From assembly GCA_003640385.1 (NCBI GenBank), contig RCAB01000356.1, positions 1-64,000 on the forward strand: a stretch of DNA of 64,000 nucleotides, given 5' to 3'. The notes under the pieces are model-generated. The model saw nothing but the letters and a program-made list of their open reading frames with translations, searched no databases and was not told where the DNA came from. The stretch is from Setaria digitata. Lineage: Eukaryota > Nematoda > Chromadorea > Rhabditida > Setariidae. A program made the position numbers and the translations under genes. Shown piece by piece: positions 14,053 through 27,436 of the stretch (the stretch's first letter is position 1; each line of letters opens with the position of its first letter).

Positions 14053-16287
14053 CAACTTTTTGCATTCAAGCTGATCATTCTGCTAATATACTGAACATTA
14101 TGTGACTCACAACGTTCCCCATGTATTTTCACTCTCACTTGCGCTTTTCCTGGGCTTTTTCAGGGCTCAAAAGTTAAAAATCACGCTGAGTTTTCTGGTT
14201 GCTCCATGTTCAATTAAAAATAATTTCAAATGGTTGCAAGTGGGTTCATTTTTAAAGTCCAGTCCTTCAGTTCAGTGTTATCCCTTATTTCCATCTTCTT
14301 TTACTTTAACGACTAACAGTTTATATCCTCCATTTCATTATAAAATCATTATGAAACTATGCTAACTAGTTAGCCATCATGTCTTAACATTAATAAACAC
14401 AACACAGCCAGTAAGAATGCCCAAATGGGCTTCCGAAATTCAAATAAGTAATTTGCGCTTGATATTTTCTCCGTCAAATTAAAAAAGGAGGATTACTAAA
14501 GAAAATGAATTCAAAACTGAAGGGAAATGGATGAATGTTAAAAAGTAGTAAATGTTTCAGATATATGACTATTTACGAAATATTTCCTTGGAAGTTTTAA
14601 TTTTTTTTGCATCAATCCTTTGTTCACTACAGATGTTGATTTGCGCAATTTTTTGTATTCTGTTTCTACTCCCACGTTGTTACTTAAGTCGCAAGCAACA
14701 AAACACTGAAATGTGACCGAAGATGCCTATCTCACTGATCTCATCCAGCTGTGAACTTTCCTATACTTCGCTAGAAGATTTATTGTTTTCAGTGTCAGCG
14801 CTACAAATCCCCACTGTCATGTATTTATTTAATATAATATGAAATTAACGTCTTTTGTTCGATCAGTCAGTCAGTCCTCATTGTCAATTCAAACAGTATA
14901 CGTCGACCTCACTGATGTTCGAACTGTGATTAAACTTCCAACAACCGGTCCTATGCCTTTCACATGGTTAATGAGTACCTTACTATCACCTACATGCTAC
15001 AGTCTTCCCCTCCTTTTCCCTCTGGACTTCTTTTTTCGCCATTTACAAATATAATCTGATTTCAATTGGGATCTCATACTACAAACTGCAATACCTTAAC
15101 CCTTATCCACTGTGAGGCCCCAATTTGAGGAGTCAATTACCCCGACTCATGCAAAAATCCTACTTCGCCCCGTCACCTCGTGCAAAGTTCATAAAATAAA
15201 GTGATGAATCAACTTATCTTACAATAAATAACAGCTGGAATCATACAAGTACGGTTTCAAGACCCCTCACTTTATTTCAATCGCAATCTCATCCACATAT
15301 TATTCCGGCTGTCTATGGTAGTTTATTTTCACCCTTCTCTATGCATATCTATAAACGACTTACAAATTCTGTTAATTCAAAAGTATCGATTTCTATTCAT
15401 TTTGGAAAATGTTATCCTAAGAAAACCTTTCTTCGAGCCACTCATGATTCTCAACGTACTTTGCATACATTCTAAGAAAAATACTTCATTTGCACGAAAG
15501 ACAGGATAAAATTTCTAAGTACGCATTCACTGTAAGTAGTACCACATTATTATTTCAATAAACAGAAACAGCTAAAAAGAGTCAAATAACATGTTATTTA
15601 AATGGAAATCCTAATAAATTTATTTTTAATAAATATGCATAATGAAAAACAGAGGTAAATGACAAGCGAAACATGAATGTAGAAAGAGAAATACCATTGC
15701 AAAAAAGATGCCCAATATCAAACTTCCAGAAAAAAGTTTCAAAAGAATCAAAATTCATCCAAATCCAAACCTCTGTTCGAATTACATAAATATCTTGCCA
15801 AACAATTTTACGAAATGTTTGGACTGAAGACTATGATATTAAATGGAATAAAGGACAAACTACGGTGAAGAAATAAAAAATTCCTTTACAAAGAAAAGAG
15901 GCAATCAACCTTCCCTAGCATCGGTCCTATTTTGACAGGGCACTTTTACCTTGCTTAGACAATTTTTTCTTCAGCTTTCCCAAATGTATTTTGATTCATT
16001 TTGTCGGTTTTATCATATCCATTCGTGTATCTAAAAAGTATAAGAATAATTCCGAATCCTTACACGTCCACAAATTTATACTGCGCAATATTCATGTAGC
16101 ATACCATACAAAAATGACTGCACCAAAAAAATACACCTAAATTAAAAATAAAATCCAGTTAAGACTTTTTAAAATAAAATTTGTAACGTGATTTCAGTCC
16201 CAAAAAATTGAGGATGTATAAAAAGAATATACCAAAAAGGCTTGCATATTTGATCACCAAATCCGATCTCAGTAATTTCGACCCTAC
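14053..16287. other. Region between the 3' ends of unc-6 and the MICAL-like gene
   Basis: The two genes converge here. An AATAAA hexamer at 14392-14397 is a plausible polyadenylation signal for unc-6. The last exon(s) of the minus-strand MICAL-like gene may extend to about 15950, where a lysine-rich reading frame follows a TTTTTAG acceptor on the minus strand, but phase could not be settled. Otherwise nothing is recognised. Confidence 0.4.
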
Positions 16288-19200
16288 CAGTAGGCTCTTT
16301 TGACCGATTATGTCGATTAAAAGTTCCAAAAGTTCAGCTTCACGTTCGACTTCGCAAGGATCTTTTTCTAAAACGGTGGCCTCTGAATAACCATTAATTA
16401 TGAACTAATTAAGAACCAAGTAACTGTAAGTAAATGACGTAATCATTAGTGACATAATTTGGGAATCAGATGCACGAAAATCTGGCTAAACATATAATTT
16501 TAAAGAAGTTATGCGATACTAACAAGTCTCTCTTTTAAAAATTCGATGAGTCAAACCTCTTTCACTTTCAATAAGATGTCGCAGTTCCAACTCTTTTCGA
16601 GAAAACTTCATCCAGAAATTTCTCCATCCATCTCAAATTTTCCAGAAATACTATTTTCAATTTGCACCTAACAAAACTCCTAGGAATGATCAGAGGAAAC
16701 AGCACACAATAAATATGTTGTGACTAATAAAATTTTCATAACTACAAGTTATAAACTGATGTACGAAATTATAATTCAATACCAACAGCAAAAAAAAAAA
16801 AATACTCCAGTAAGACAAACTTTTTCACGCAGATGGTCTGCTGACGAAGCAAGATGCAATGTTTTTCAAATGCATTCATCCACTGAGAAACACGCTCATC
16901 CTTCTGCCAGTCTGAACTATCTAAAACCATGAAGTATTTGTGAATTCAAAGTGGCACTTGAATCTTCTAGAGTGGAAATTTCCACAAAGGACAAAAAAGT
17001 GCAAGTCAAGCATAAGACTACCGCCTTAAAATAGAATTTTATTCTTCGAAGCAATGGTACCAAAAGAGAGACAAAAGTCTGCTTGTAAAAAAATTTACCT
17101 TGAGACATACTTTGGGCCACAATAACCAGTAGTTCCTTCTTTAAAGCTTTGCCCTCCATTTCTATTAAATCCAGTCGTTTATCCAAAACATTCAAAATTT
17201 CATTGATACTATTCAAGGATAAATTATCGTACTTCTCTTCCGTAAAGTTGATCTGACAATTGACATAGTGGGAATTTTAGAAAACTTTGTGGGAGGTAAT
17301 CGAACAAAAAGAAATCTAGTCACATCAAGTTTTAACAAGCAGATAATTTGAAGAATTCTCACCAGATCTTCCTGTAAATCCTTTCCTACACAAGAATGGC
17401 TCTTCGCTTCACCAACCGTTTCTTTCAATGAAACTACATAAAGGAACTAATAAGTATGGGAAATCCACCACTATAAGACGATTTTTTCTGAACTGGAAAA
17501 CCAAAATCCCAAGAATTTTACTGATCTCAGTGGAAGAAATAGGGAAGCCAGATATAAAAATTAAAAAAGAAAATACTGCATATGAATTTTATTAGAATTA
17601 GGGCTCTAACCACTGCACGATTATCGGACGAACTGCGACTGGATAATTCAGTGAGTGGTGACCACATTACAAGCGGCGGCTTTGGAGGGGGTGGTGGTGG
17701 AGGCCGTGACTTCGGATGATTCCATTTTGCCATTGAATTTGAAGTGTACTTGTTAACTGGAATAATGTGGAGGCAAAACTTGAGTAAACCTTTTTTAACA
17801 AAATATGGAAGCTTTAATAAAGTATGGAAAATTAATGCTTTGCATAACAATGAATTTCCGATTTTCCTAAACAAACCTGATGAACGAGGCGACACAATTG
17901 GGGTTGACATCAGCATCTTTACCATCATTATGTATTTCAAATGGATTCAAACACTTGTCGTAATCATCTTTGTTACTTATGGAGTCCTTCAATCAACAGC
18001 TGTACTTCATCAGAAAATGTTAAAAATTTATGCTGCAAATAAAGAAAGTTTTGGCGAAATTTCCATTATGCACATGGACTTGGTTATAAAACAATTAAAG
18101 CAAAATCTCTGTAAAAAAAAACAGTAGAAGAATGAATATGAACTAACTTCAACATCGGGATCAAGTGGATTTGGGGAGCCTGGAAAAGTGGCCAAATCTG
18201 TTCGTAGTATGACTGTATTAGGTAGGAGACCATCCTCCATACTTGATGTAGATATCCGTGTTTCTGAAGTGCTATCACCTAGTGCACTTGAAGGAGTGGA
18301 AAATTGTCGAAACTGTTGTAGCAAATTTTTACGCTTCGGTTTTGGTGGTGGAATAGGACATGTTTCGGAGCTGTCGGTAGAAACCATTGTTTCTCTCGAC
18401 GTATTAATAGTTACACCAATTTCTCGTGACTGTGAGATAAAACATAGTTTTCCATCTCGAGACTCGAAAAAATTATTTTCCATCCCCTTCAGCTTTTCAC
18501 TCCTTTCATTACCGTTAAAAAATAATCCATCCCTCTGATTTCTTATGGAAACGGGTTTTGGCAGTGGGCAAGGATTCTTCAATATGCGCAGCCTGTTTTT
18601 ACTCCATTTTTTTACGAGTAAAGAATATGGCAAATGTTTGTAGCAGACAAGTATCCCCATCTGATCACGATATGAAAATCGATGCAGCAATTCGCCACAT
18701 TCAGAGCAAATGAAACATATCCGGTGGTAAACTTGCTGGAACAGATAATGAAATTTATGAACGACTAACTACTGCTTTTGGAGTGGAGACCACATAATTA
18801 GAATCGAATTTATCTTTTCCTACTATTATTAAAATTATCAATAATAGCTGGAAAAAAAATTACCTTTTGCGCTATAACACGTTCGGTAAAGTATACGTGT
18901 CGCAAGCAAGTATAATGTGGATTTGCGACATCCGACTCCTTTCCATCTTTCATTTCAAATTTCACTTTCGGAAGAACCATTTTTTCGAGGATTTCCACAA
19001 CAAATATCACATATTTTCAGGACATACGCTCAAAGAAATTCTCCTGCAACAATGCAGCGTACATGTATCAATAAAAAGGATGGAGATAAAAGAGGGAAGA
19101 CAGGAAGCATGTACCGGGTTCGATCTGTGTGGAATTTTTAATACAAATCATTGCAGAAAGCAAAGCCAAACAAACAGCTTCTGATAAAGGTAGTAAATCT

Positions 19201-19620
19201 GCTTCTACAACCACGAAAGGAATTCCTAACACTGCCTCCGACATCTCCTGCATCTAATGAAAGACTTACGCACAAGAATAAAAGATACCATCAACAGTGA
19301 CATATTAAAAGTTTTCAGGATATCTTCAACTTAAAAACTGCATTATGAAACGAAAAGTCAGTATCTGGTGTTTGCCTATTATATAGTGGTATATAACTTG
19401 ATACTGCAGTTGACTGTGAAATTTTTTACTAAATTTAAATGCAAGGAACTCACCGAATTAAAAGCAATTTTAAATGTAGAATCGTCCAGTCCGAAGTGCT
19501 GCTTCCTGCAATATCTCCAACCAATCTTATACCTCCAACTAAAAACTGCAGTAGAACTGTGCCAATTACTAACACATCAGGATCTCTGACTCCACAACGA
19601 GTGCAAAGTTTTGTTTCATT
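16288..19620 (-). CDS. MICAL-like protein (CH fragment, LIM, Pro-rich, bMERB)
   Basis: MICAL-like proteins act as Rab effectors in membrane traffic; their C-terminal bMERB helices bind Rab GTPases. Pieces in coding order: the second half of a CH-like domain on exons 19576-19620, 19454-19505 and 19176-19247, which join in phase and give [23 protein letters not shown], the usual end of a CH domain; a LIM domain split between an exon ending near 18866 and one running about 18150-18730 ([10 protein letters not shown], then [16 protein letters not shown] and VCYKH); a Ser/Pro linker with PPPKPKRKN and, on an exon around 17600-17780, a run of seven prolines followed by KPP; then bMERB segments at about 17130-17250 ([20 protein letters not shown]), 16550-16640 ([16 protein letters not shown]) and 16288-16382 ([20 protein letters not shown]). 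No FAD monooxygenase region is seen, so it resembles MICAL-L rather than full MICAL. The first LIM zinc ligand reads His. Start, first CH half and C-terminus are unresolved. Confidence 0.75.
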
Positions 19621-21189
19621 CTGCGCACGAACAGAGCTGTTTTCTCATCAAGGTTGAAATTAGGACAGATTCGCAACAATATTAACCTTTTATTTAGTGG
19701 GTCGACAAGCAATCTCGAAAGCAAATTCATTACGGCCTTCCAATCTCCGTTGACCCACATTGGCGGTGACACATCCGTCCCTTCAACCCACTCAGTGAGT
19801 GACATCAGCGCCATCCACAACAAACACCACCTGCTATTTATCTTCAATCCAACTTTAACAAACCACCTCTAATTTATGCAATTTGCAGGAATTTTATGAA
19901 ATTTGAACTCCACCGACGATTCGAATATTCCTTATGTTCTGGAAGGAAATACATCATTAAATTACTCTAAAAGACGGTCGAACTTTAGACGTCTCTTAAT
20001 TCGATCGTAAAGCATTTTTGTTGCAGTTCTGCTTCCGAGCAATACAGTATATTTGCTGCTCTTAACGATGCCGCCTAGGTTGGTTGTCCTTGAAAATAGT
20101 GTATTTAAAAGGAAAAAACTTCTGGATTAGGATTTCTTCAACTCAGATATGAAATTAGCATACTTTCACAAAATCAGTGGTAGTAACAGCACCTAACTCG
20201 ACACTCTTCTTTGTAATCTCAGTTAAGGGTAATTTTTGTCGGTAATTTTTCCTCGTTCATACTGCACCGGAATTTGTATGAACAAGCATCTATAAGCAGC
20301 AAATAACCTGAATACTTCTTCGACCAACAAAGCGAAATTGATGTTCGCAGTGAATAAAGTAAATGACAAGGCTAATAAACATCGTGCCTCTCCTACATGT
20401 TATTGGTAAATGACAAATAGCTACTGTTCTTTTCATTTAAATATTAAGCATAAGCAAACTACTGGGGATAGAAATTTGTTACCATATTACCAAAGCTTTT
20501 AAGCTACATTAATTAAGATTTATGGCTAAATATAAGGGTAAAATGTATTCTAGACATTGCACATGTTCAGGTGTACCTCATAAGCATTCATAAAGGCTTA
20601 ACTATTCCCAACCTTCTAGAATCAATCAAAGAAATACAAACTGCTTCAACCGAGACTATCTCCATGATCAGGTTGGACAGGCATTTTCAGAGCGACCCGT
20701 CTAGCTAGAACGTAATTCAAGCTATGTTGCTGAGCTTTGTGCTTGTGGGTCCTGAGATTGCTAATGGTAATTACTGATTGGTGTGACGTGTCCTTCCGAT
20801 TCAGTGTCATCCCTTGCGGATTCCGGGGAGAGAAGAGGGAAAAGGGCAAGATAAGCTGTAGAGAACATTAATAATTAACAGGTGTCCTCTGGCTACTGTA
20901 ACAAAATGTAATGTCGGTATCAGAGATGTTGGTATTGGCACTGTCATTGTTGAAATTATTGTCCATAGTAATCACAATTATGAAGTAGCCAGGCCATATT
21001 TACTGACGTTTTGGGTGGATATCGCAAGCGAAGTTATCTGTGAAGCACAACACCTTATTGTGAAGTTTCAGTAGGATAATTAACTTTCCCAGGTCGTAGA
21101 AGTTGTAAAATCGAGGAGTTGAGGAAAAAGGATTAAGAAGGCATTCCTGTTATGTAAGCACTTAGTATACATTATTATCTTTAATTTAG
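19621..21189. other. Region between divergent MICAL-like and glucosidase genes
   Basis: The first exons and promoter of the minus-strand MICAL-like gene should lie here, as should the promoter of the plus-strand glucosidase. No conserved exon was recognised. Minus-strand open frames at about 19621-19850 and 20646-20849 are possible 5' exons, but they show no family motif. The region is otherwise AT-rich and featureless. Confidence 0.35.
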
Positions 21190-24100
21190 ATGGGCAGTAA
21201 GAAGGTATCGCCAAGGAACTCTCCGTCTGCGCAAACGACTAGGATAGTAGAGCAGAGAGATTCAACAAATTTTGCCGTAGGCAAACTACTTATTACTGTT
21301 GCTGTTGCTATTGTTGTTCTGGCTCTTGTCATCCAATATATATATCACAACTATTACTATCTTCCACGTCAGATTTCCACGAAGACTAATCTTCCCACTG
21401 TAAGCAGCAAGCCAGATCCGGTTGGTTTTTTGTTATAATTGAAGTATCTGATAAATATAAATCTACTTTCTCCTCTTTTTATGTTAATTTTATACCGATT
21501 ATTTATTTTGTTGCAAGCAAAAAAGGGATAGCTGTTCCGTCTGTAAAATCATCTGCAAAAAGTTTCACAAGTTATTACTGGTAATTTAGCGAATATGGGG
21601 AACTTATCGATCTCACTTATATTTTGGACTGCGTACTCGACACGAATCATCACCGCTTTTTGGAATGATGTGGTTTCAGCAGCCGAAGATGGAGGGTCAA
21701 TTCCCTCAAATACGACACTGGTGTGAACAGGTAGATCTTCCATATTACCTAAATCAAAACTGAAGCTTTGCCATTGCAAAAGTGAATTGATTTCAGGGAG
21801 ATGGAGTAGCAAAATATGGATGGACATTAGCTGATGGGCATTCATTTGGACTACAAACAATACACGATGAACCACTAGACATTTTCACAGATTGGGTCAA
21901 CGATGGACCTGTGTGGACAGCGCGTGTAACCACCACTTCAAATGTGGATTCTGATTTTGCTCTTTTATTCTATCTTGCTCTGCAGGTATCTTTTGATGAA
22001 TGGCTTGGAAAACTATTGTATTTTGAAATCCGCTACAAGAAATGAATTGACAAAAGACGTAATAAGCTGTTAGTGTTAAATATGTTTTGCTCAAATTTAG
22101 CCTTGGAATTTGAACATTTCAGTAAGATTGTTTCTGTAGTAACTTTCCGTCTAATACGTAGTATACATTTATGCTGTGGTGAGCCGACAGTTCTAGACGT
22201 GTTTTATTTAGGATTATAGCTCAAAATTGCATGCGTTTTATCGCTACGATGAATTGGATTATTTCATGGGAGAGTCCGAAATACTCGGAAATTTCACTGT
22301 AAATATAGACACAACAGTAAATATTACTTCAAGATCTTTTCTTTCATTGAAGACAAACGAAATTCCTGATGTCAGTAATATAAAGGTTATTATTCAGCTT
22401 TTGATTGATATTTCCGATAGAACGTGAGTATATATATATATATGATATTACAGATTATTAGCCACGGAAATTTTGGATTTTGTGCGGTCATCAGCAACTT
22501 AGATTCGCATCACTCATCCTTTATTTTGATAGAAAAAAAGATATGATAATCGTGCGATGCATTTCTTCACTTACGCTTATTAACTTCATGTATTTCTCTC
22601 CAAAACTGATTTTATTATGCCAATTTGACGATAGGCGTATTATAATGAAGGTACTGTAGGATATTGTCTTGTCGTCTCTTTTAATTGATCGTTCCCACCA
22701 ACAAATGCGTCTTCCAAGTGCTCTTTTTCCCGAGGGCAGTATTCCCGAGAGTGAGCCTCGCCTTATTATACTCCAGCTCAATATTCCGTCTAATTCATCC
22801 ACAGAAATCTCATTCTCTGTAGAAGGAAACGAACCCATAAGAGGTAAGAAATTCTTATTACTTTCTTTTCGTAGTTTATGAGTATAGCTTTTCAGTTTCA
22901 CTATTCTAATCCTATTTCTTCTATTTATGCTCTTTTGTTTTTTAAGAAACGTTATCCATTAAACCCACTCTGTAAAACTTAGATTGCTTCTTTTTGTCGT
23001 GTTACGTGTCTTTATGTGCCAACTAACCTCCCCATTTGCCCTGTCATTATTCAGCTTTATATAAATTATATTGCACCCAGGTGTCAGCTTTTCAACGTTG
23101 TTAGATCACAAATCTAAGAAGTTTAACGAGAAATTTGAAGCTATGTACGGTTTGTCAGCGAAGGTATAGTTATTTCGAAAGTTTTTTGCGTAATATAGAT
23201 TTGTTATTTTACATTTGACTGATTTTTGTTGGGAATTATGTGATTTATCTTGATTTCTATAGTAAGAAAAATTATGCCGCAAAACTTTTCTGTTCTTCGT
23301 AGTAATTGTATCATTTTGTGAATCTAATATCTAGGACTTAGGGATATCCGGATTTCTATCAAGAACTTGGAAAAGTTGCATTGTCAAACATGTTGGGCAC
23401 AATCGGCTATGCATATGGATTAAATCGCGTGCAAAGTAGATACTCTTCAAAGGAATCGACATATGGCCCTCATTCGTTGTTATCCACTTGTCCGTCGCGT
23501 TCTGTATTTCCTCGTGGATTTTTATGGGATGAAGGATTCCACCAGTTGCTTCTTATGAAATTTGATCCTGACTTATCTTTGGAGGTACATCCTATTGGTT
23601 TATTTTGGGCAGGTTTTTTTTTCTTTTTATTGCATTGAATGTGAACACTTTTAAGGGCAGATTCCGTACCCTTTGGTTCATTAAACTATTTTCTTAGTCT
23701 TTTAGTCTCTCTTTTTCAAAAAAAGAAGCCTTTGTGGGACAGAAATTTCTGTTCTCTTAGTAATCTTTAGATTATTCCTGGAGTTAATTGCGTAGAGAGA
23801 AACAGAAGTTGCTGGACATCTTTATGGCGTTAATAATTAGATCATGTGCAGATAATTGCTTCTTGGTTGGACACAATGAATGTTGATGGCTGGATACCTA
23901 GAGAAATGATACTGGGCAAAGAAGCGGAATTGCGTGTACCGGCCGAATTTATCGTCCAACGTGATAGCATAGCAAATCCACCAATGATTTTCTATTTAAT
24001 TGAGAAATATTTGGATTATAATTCCGTAAGCACTTTTTACGTACTATATTGGGTATGCTTTTCATTTTGCGGAAGTAGTACCTCACAAATTTGTGATATG

Positions 24101-26025
24101 ACTTGAGTTAGAAAAGTTTCAGGTCTTAAATAAATGATTGAGGCTAATTTTGGACCTTTTTCAAGCACGAGGAAGTGCTAAGGAAGTTTTATCCACGATT
24201 GAGCCTTTGGTATAAATGGCTGAATTCCACGCAGTCGGGAAAAAAGAGTGGCACATATCGATGGCGAGGCCGGAATGCAACAACAGATGAGGAGCTGAAC
24301 CCACGGACACTGCCTAGTGGTCTTGACGACTACCCACGCGCTACACATCCCACTGATGCTGTATGTTGTATAATACTTCTATTAACCTGTGTAATTCTAA
24401 AAGCCGGAGTTGATAATGGCAGTGTACATGTTTTGCAGGAATATCATGTTGATTTGCTTTGTTGGATGGCTCTTTCAGCCCGCGTACTTTCAAAACTTGC
24501 CAAACTTGCTGGCGATTCGCAGAACGAAGCACAATATTTAGCAGACTATCATTACCTTATAGATTCAGATCGCTTTGATAAACTTCACTGGAGCAATACA
24601 AAACAAAGGTGTTCTATAAATTATAATTTTTTTGATTTCGTTACGAAAGAGGTGAGAAACTTTAGTTCGAATAAAAAACTGTATGTTCTCGAAGTTTGAT
24701 TGGTACTCAAATTGACAAGTTGATCATTTACTGTTGTACCATCAGTATGACATTATGGAGACCCTCTCTTCCCGATACATTACGATGTAATTTGTACTTT
24801 CAAGCGTGTTTCTTTTCAGTTTAGGTTACAAAGTGTCAACAGTGCAAAAAAAAAAAAAAAAAAATGCATTTTAATGATTTAAAAGCAACGATGAAATATC
24901 TTGCTACATGACACTTTACAGATACTGTGATTATGGGCTTCACAGTAACAATGTGCAATTGGAAAGAAAAATTGATAGAGAGAAGATGAAGCGTGATCCG
25001 AAGTACAATTTTGCTAACGCTCCATTAAAACGTGTGGTAAAAACTCCACCAAAGCTACAATTTGTTGAAGATGCCTTTGGATACGTTTCACTTTTTCCTG
25101 TGCTTCTCAAACTTCTCCCTCATAACTCTGATAAATTGCGCATTATTCTCGAGAATGTTAAGTCGGAGGTTGGTTGATTTCGCTTATATGCTGTGTATTT
25201 TCTATGTAATTTTCAATTTTGAAGTTAATTTCCTTTTTTTCAATATTTGTACAGAAACACCAGACAGAATCATATATGGAAAAGACTGGGGATTTAGCTG
25301 TCAAATCGTCTTTTATATTGCATTCTGTTGATAATTTTGAATGAAAAATTTGTGCCGGTGCTTTAGAGGTATAAATAAATCTTCTGCAACTTGTTTCCAG
25401 TCGTTTTTGGACATTGGATAAGCAATACTGCTTCCTTCATTAGAAGGCATCTAAAATGGATTTTGCGGTTTCAGGTTTCAAATTGAAATTTATCGTTTAA
25501 CGTGTGGTATTCTAGGGATTGTGGTCTGATTTTGGTTTGCGATCAATTGCACCGTCTTCATCCTACTACAAAGCTCATAATACAGAGCATGATCCCCCTT
25601 ACTGGCGTGGCAGTGTTTGGATTAACATCAATTACTTGATGCTTTCTGCTTTGAAACACTATTCGTCAATTGAGGGACCTAATCGTGAATTGGTATCTAT
25701 TTATTTTTTGCAAAACATTTCATTATTCTCAGTTAGTGTTTTAAGATAATGCATCAATCTTTCATGGAAGGTTTTCATCCGTTGACTGAAAAAAAAAAAA
25801 AGAAACGAGAGCATTAAAATTGTTTTTTTTTTTTTTTTTTGTAAGGCGTTTAATGTTTATTCGGAACTACGGAACAATTTGGTTACAAATGTTGCACGGG
25901 AATTTCGAAGAACAGGATTTCTATGGGAGAATTATAACGATGAAACGGGCCGTGGGCAAGGTGCTCATCCATTCACTGGCTGGTCCTCACTTCTGCTTTC
26001 AATCATGGCTGAGCAATATGAATAA
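21190..26025 (+). CDS. Mannosyl-oligosaccharide glucosidase (GH63, ER glucosidase I)
   Basis: Removes the outermost alpha-1,2-linked glucose from N-linked Glc3Man9GlcNAc2 in the endoplasmic reticulum, the first step of glycan trimming and folding control. Thirteen exons, all phase-consistent: 21190-21420, 21590-21730, 21797-21985, 22212-22385, 22660-22843, 23081-23163, 23342-23584, 23852-24025, 24166-24360, 24439-24608, 24922-25168, 25516-25692, 25846-26025; about 795 residues, near the family length. It is a type II membrane protein: cytosolic N-terminus, one membrane helix at about residues 31-50, then [15 protein letters not shown], the GH63 start. The catalytic region shows [13 protein letters not shown] (acidic residues of the WDEG motif), [36 protein letters not shown] and EHDPPYWRG, and ends with [23 protein letters not shown]. 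The exon 4 donor at 22385 is a weak GTTATT, but a stronger GTGAGT 38 bases later breaks the frame. Intact. Confidence 0.95.
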
Positions 26026-27436
26026 TTTTTTTTTCCTTTTTTTGTAAGAAGATAGTTTTAGAAGGATGTTTCAGTGTCTTAAAATTTACTCATGAATCAA
26101 ATTGACATCCTTAATGATTTTTAGTACTGATAAGACCCTTTTCGAATTGGACACACATTTGTTTAGAAATTCAAAACTCTGAATAATTGTTCTTAATTAT
26201 ATTGTGCCGATTACTAAATGCCTGCCTTAATCGAAAATTTATTTCTATTCATATTAATGCCACACTTAAATTCATTTTTTAATGGTTGTCATTTTAATTA
26301 CTTATGTATTCTGGATAAATATCGATGTGTTTTTTTTTTTTTTTTTTCGCGTATTCTTGGTGTATTTTTACATCCTTAAAGTTTAGAAAGGACATTGGGT
26401 TCCATCATCGTTAACTCTTTTTCTTTAAAACTAAAAATTTCATGTATTCAGTATGTAGCTTATTTATATATCGTAAATTTTGTTTCACAAAAGATTTATT
26501 GTATAGGAGAGTGGTTCAACACGAACGTTGTGTGGGGTGGGTTCCTCTAAAAATTCCTTTTGACATTTTTTTTGACGAAATATTTCTGAGGGAATAACGA
26601 ATTTTACTTACCAGTGAAATACCAACGTCATGATTTTGTTTTGTGTGAGGATTAATATATTTAAAGAACTGTCTTATACTCTGACTTTTTTTTTTGAGAA
26701 GATAAAAAGTAAAGCAGAACTGGTTTGATTGGAAACATTGTTCATCTCTTTTACGGTGTAGCTCAACCCTTCCAAGTTCTACGCTTTTCTGGTTCCCCAT
26801 AAGTTTTTTTTTTTGTTCCTATATTTTGAATACTGACTGCCTGTGTGCTCTCACAGATTTTTCCCTAGTACACTGCATCATTTCGTGAAATGATGCTGGT
26901 GCATTTGTTCACTTATTAGTTAGTTGATATAAATTGCTTTTAAAATACATACTAACAGTTAGTTGATTTGCTTTGTCCTGTTTTTTCAGGAAGAGTGAAA
27001 AGGAAGTGTTGATAAGATTTATGGAAATTTATTTCTGGTTGTTGCTAAGCATCATCACCTTAAACTTCCTACTCTAGTTCAAAAGTGCTAATCTCTGCAG
27101 GTCATGAACTTTTTCTCTGTGATTTGGATTGGCAATTTTATTTGTTCCATCTACAGTGGGATTCCTTAAATATTTATTATGCAAGCCAAAAATAATTGAT
27201 TTGAAGGTGTATCGAAAAAATTGTTATGCGGCACATCATTTTCTGAAAACGAAAACGGAGACATCACGTGAGGGGAATATTCACTGCCATTTTTTACGAA
27301 AAGGAAAAGATTTTTCTTTCGTATCGTTTTTGGAGTAATATATTTCCGTAAATGATATGGTTGTGAAATTGCTATTTTAATATTGTATTTGCCACAACAT
27401 TTTCTTTACTACAGGTGTAGAGTTTAGAATTCAAAA
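26026..27436. other. Intergenic, glucosidase to lipase maturation factor
   Basis: AT-rich with a T-tract at about 26331-26347. It should contain the 3' untranslated region of the glucosidase and the promoter of the next gene. No exon with recognisable homology was seen on either strand. Confidence 0.4.

Noticed and set aside
18028..18690. 220-codon minus-strand ORF as a separate gene
   Set aside because: It is the interior exon of the MICAL-like gene, containing the LIM second half and Ser/Pro linker; the ends run past splice sites into introns.
20646..20849. Minus-strand ORF upstream of the glucosidase
   Set aside because: Could be a 5' exon of the MICAL-like gene but shows no CH-domain pattern or matching splice phase.
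25823..25840. T18 run just before the last glucosidase exon as an insertion or poly-A tail of a retroposed copy
   Set aside because: It serves as the polypyrimidine tract of the acceptor at 25845, and the exon behind it continues the GH63 frame normally.
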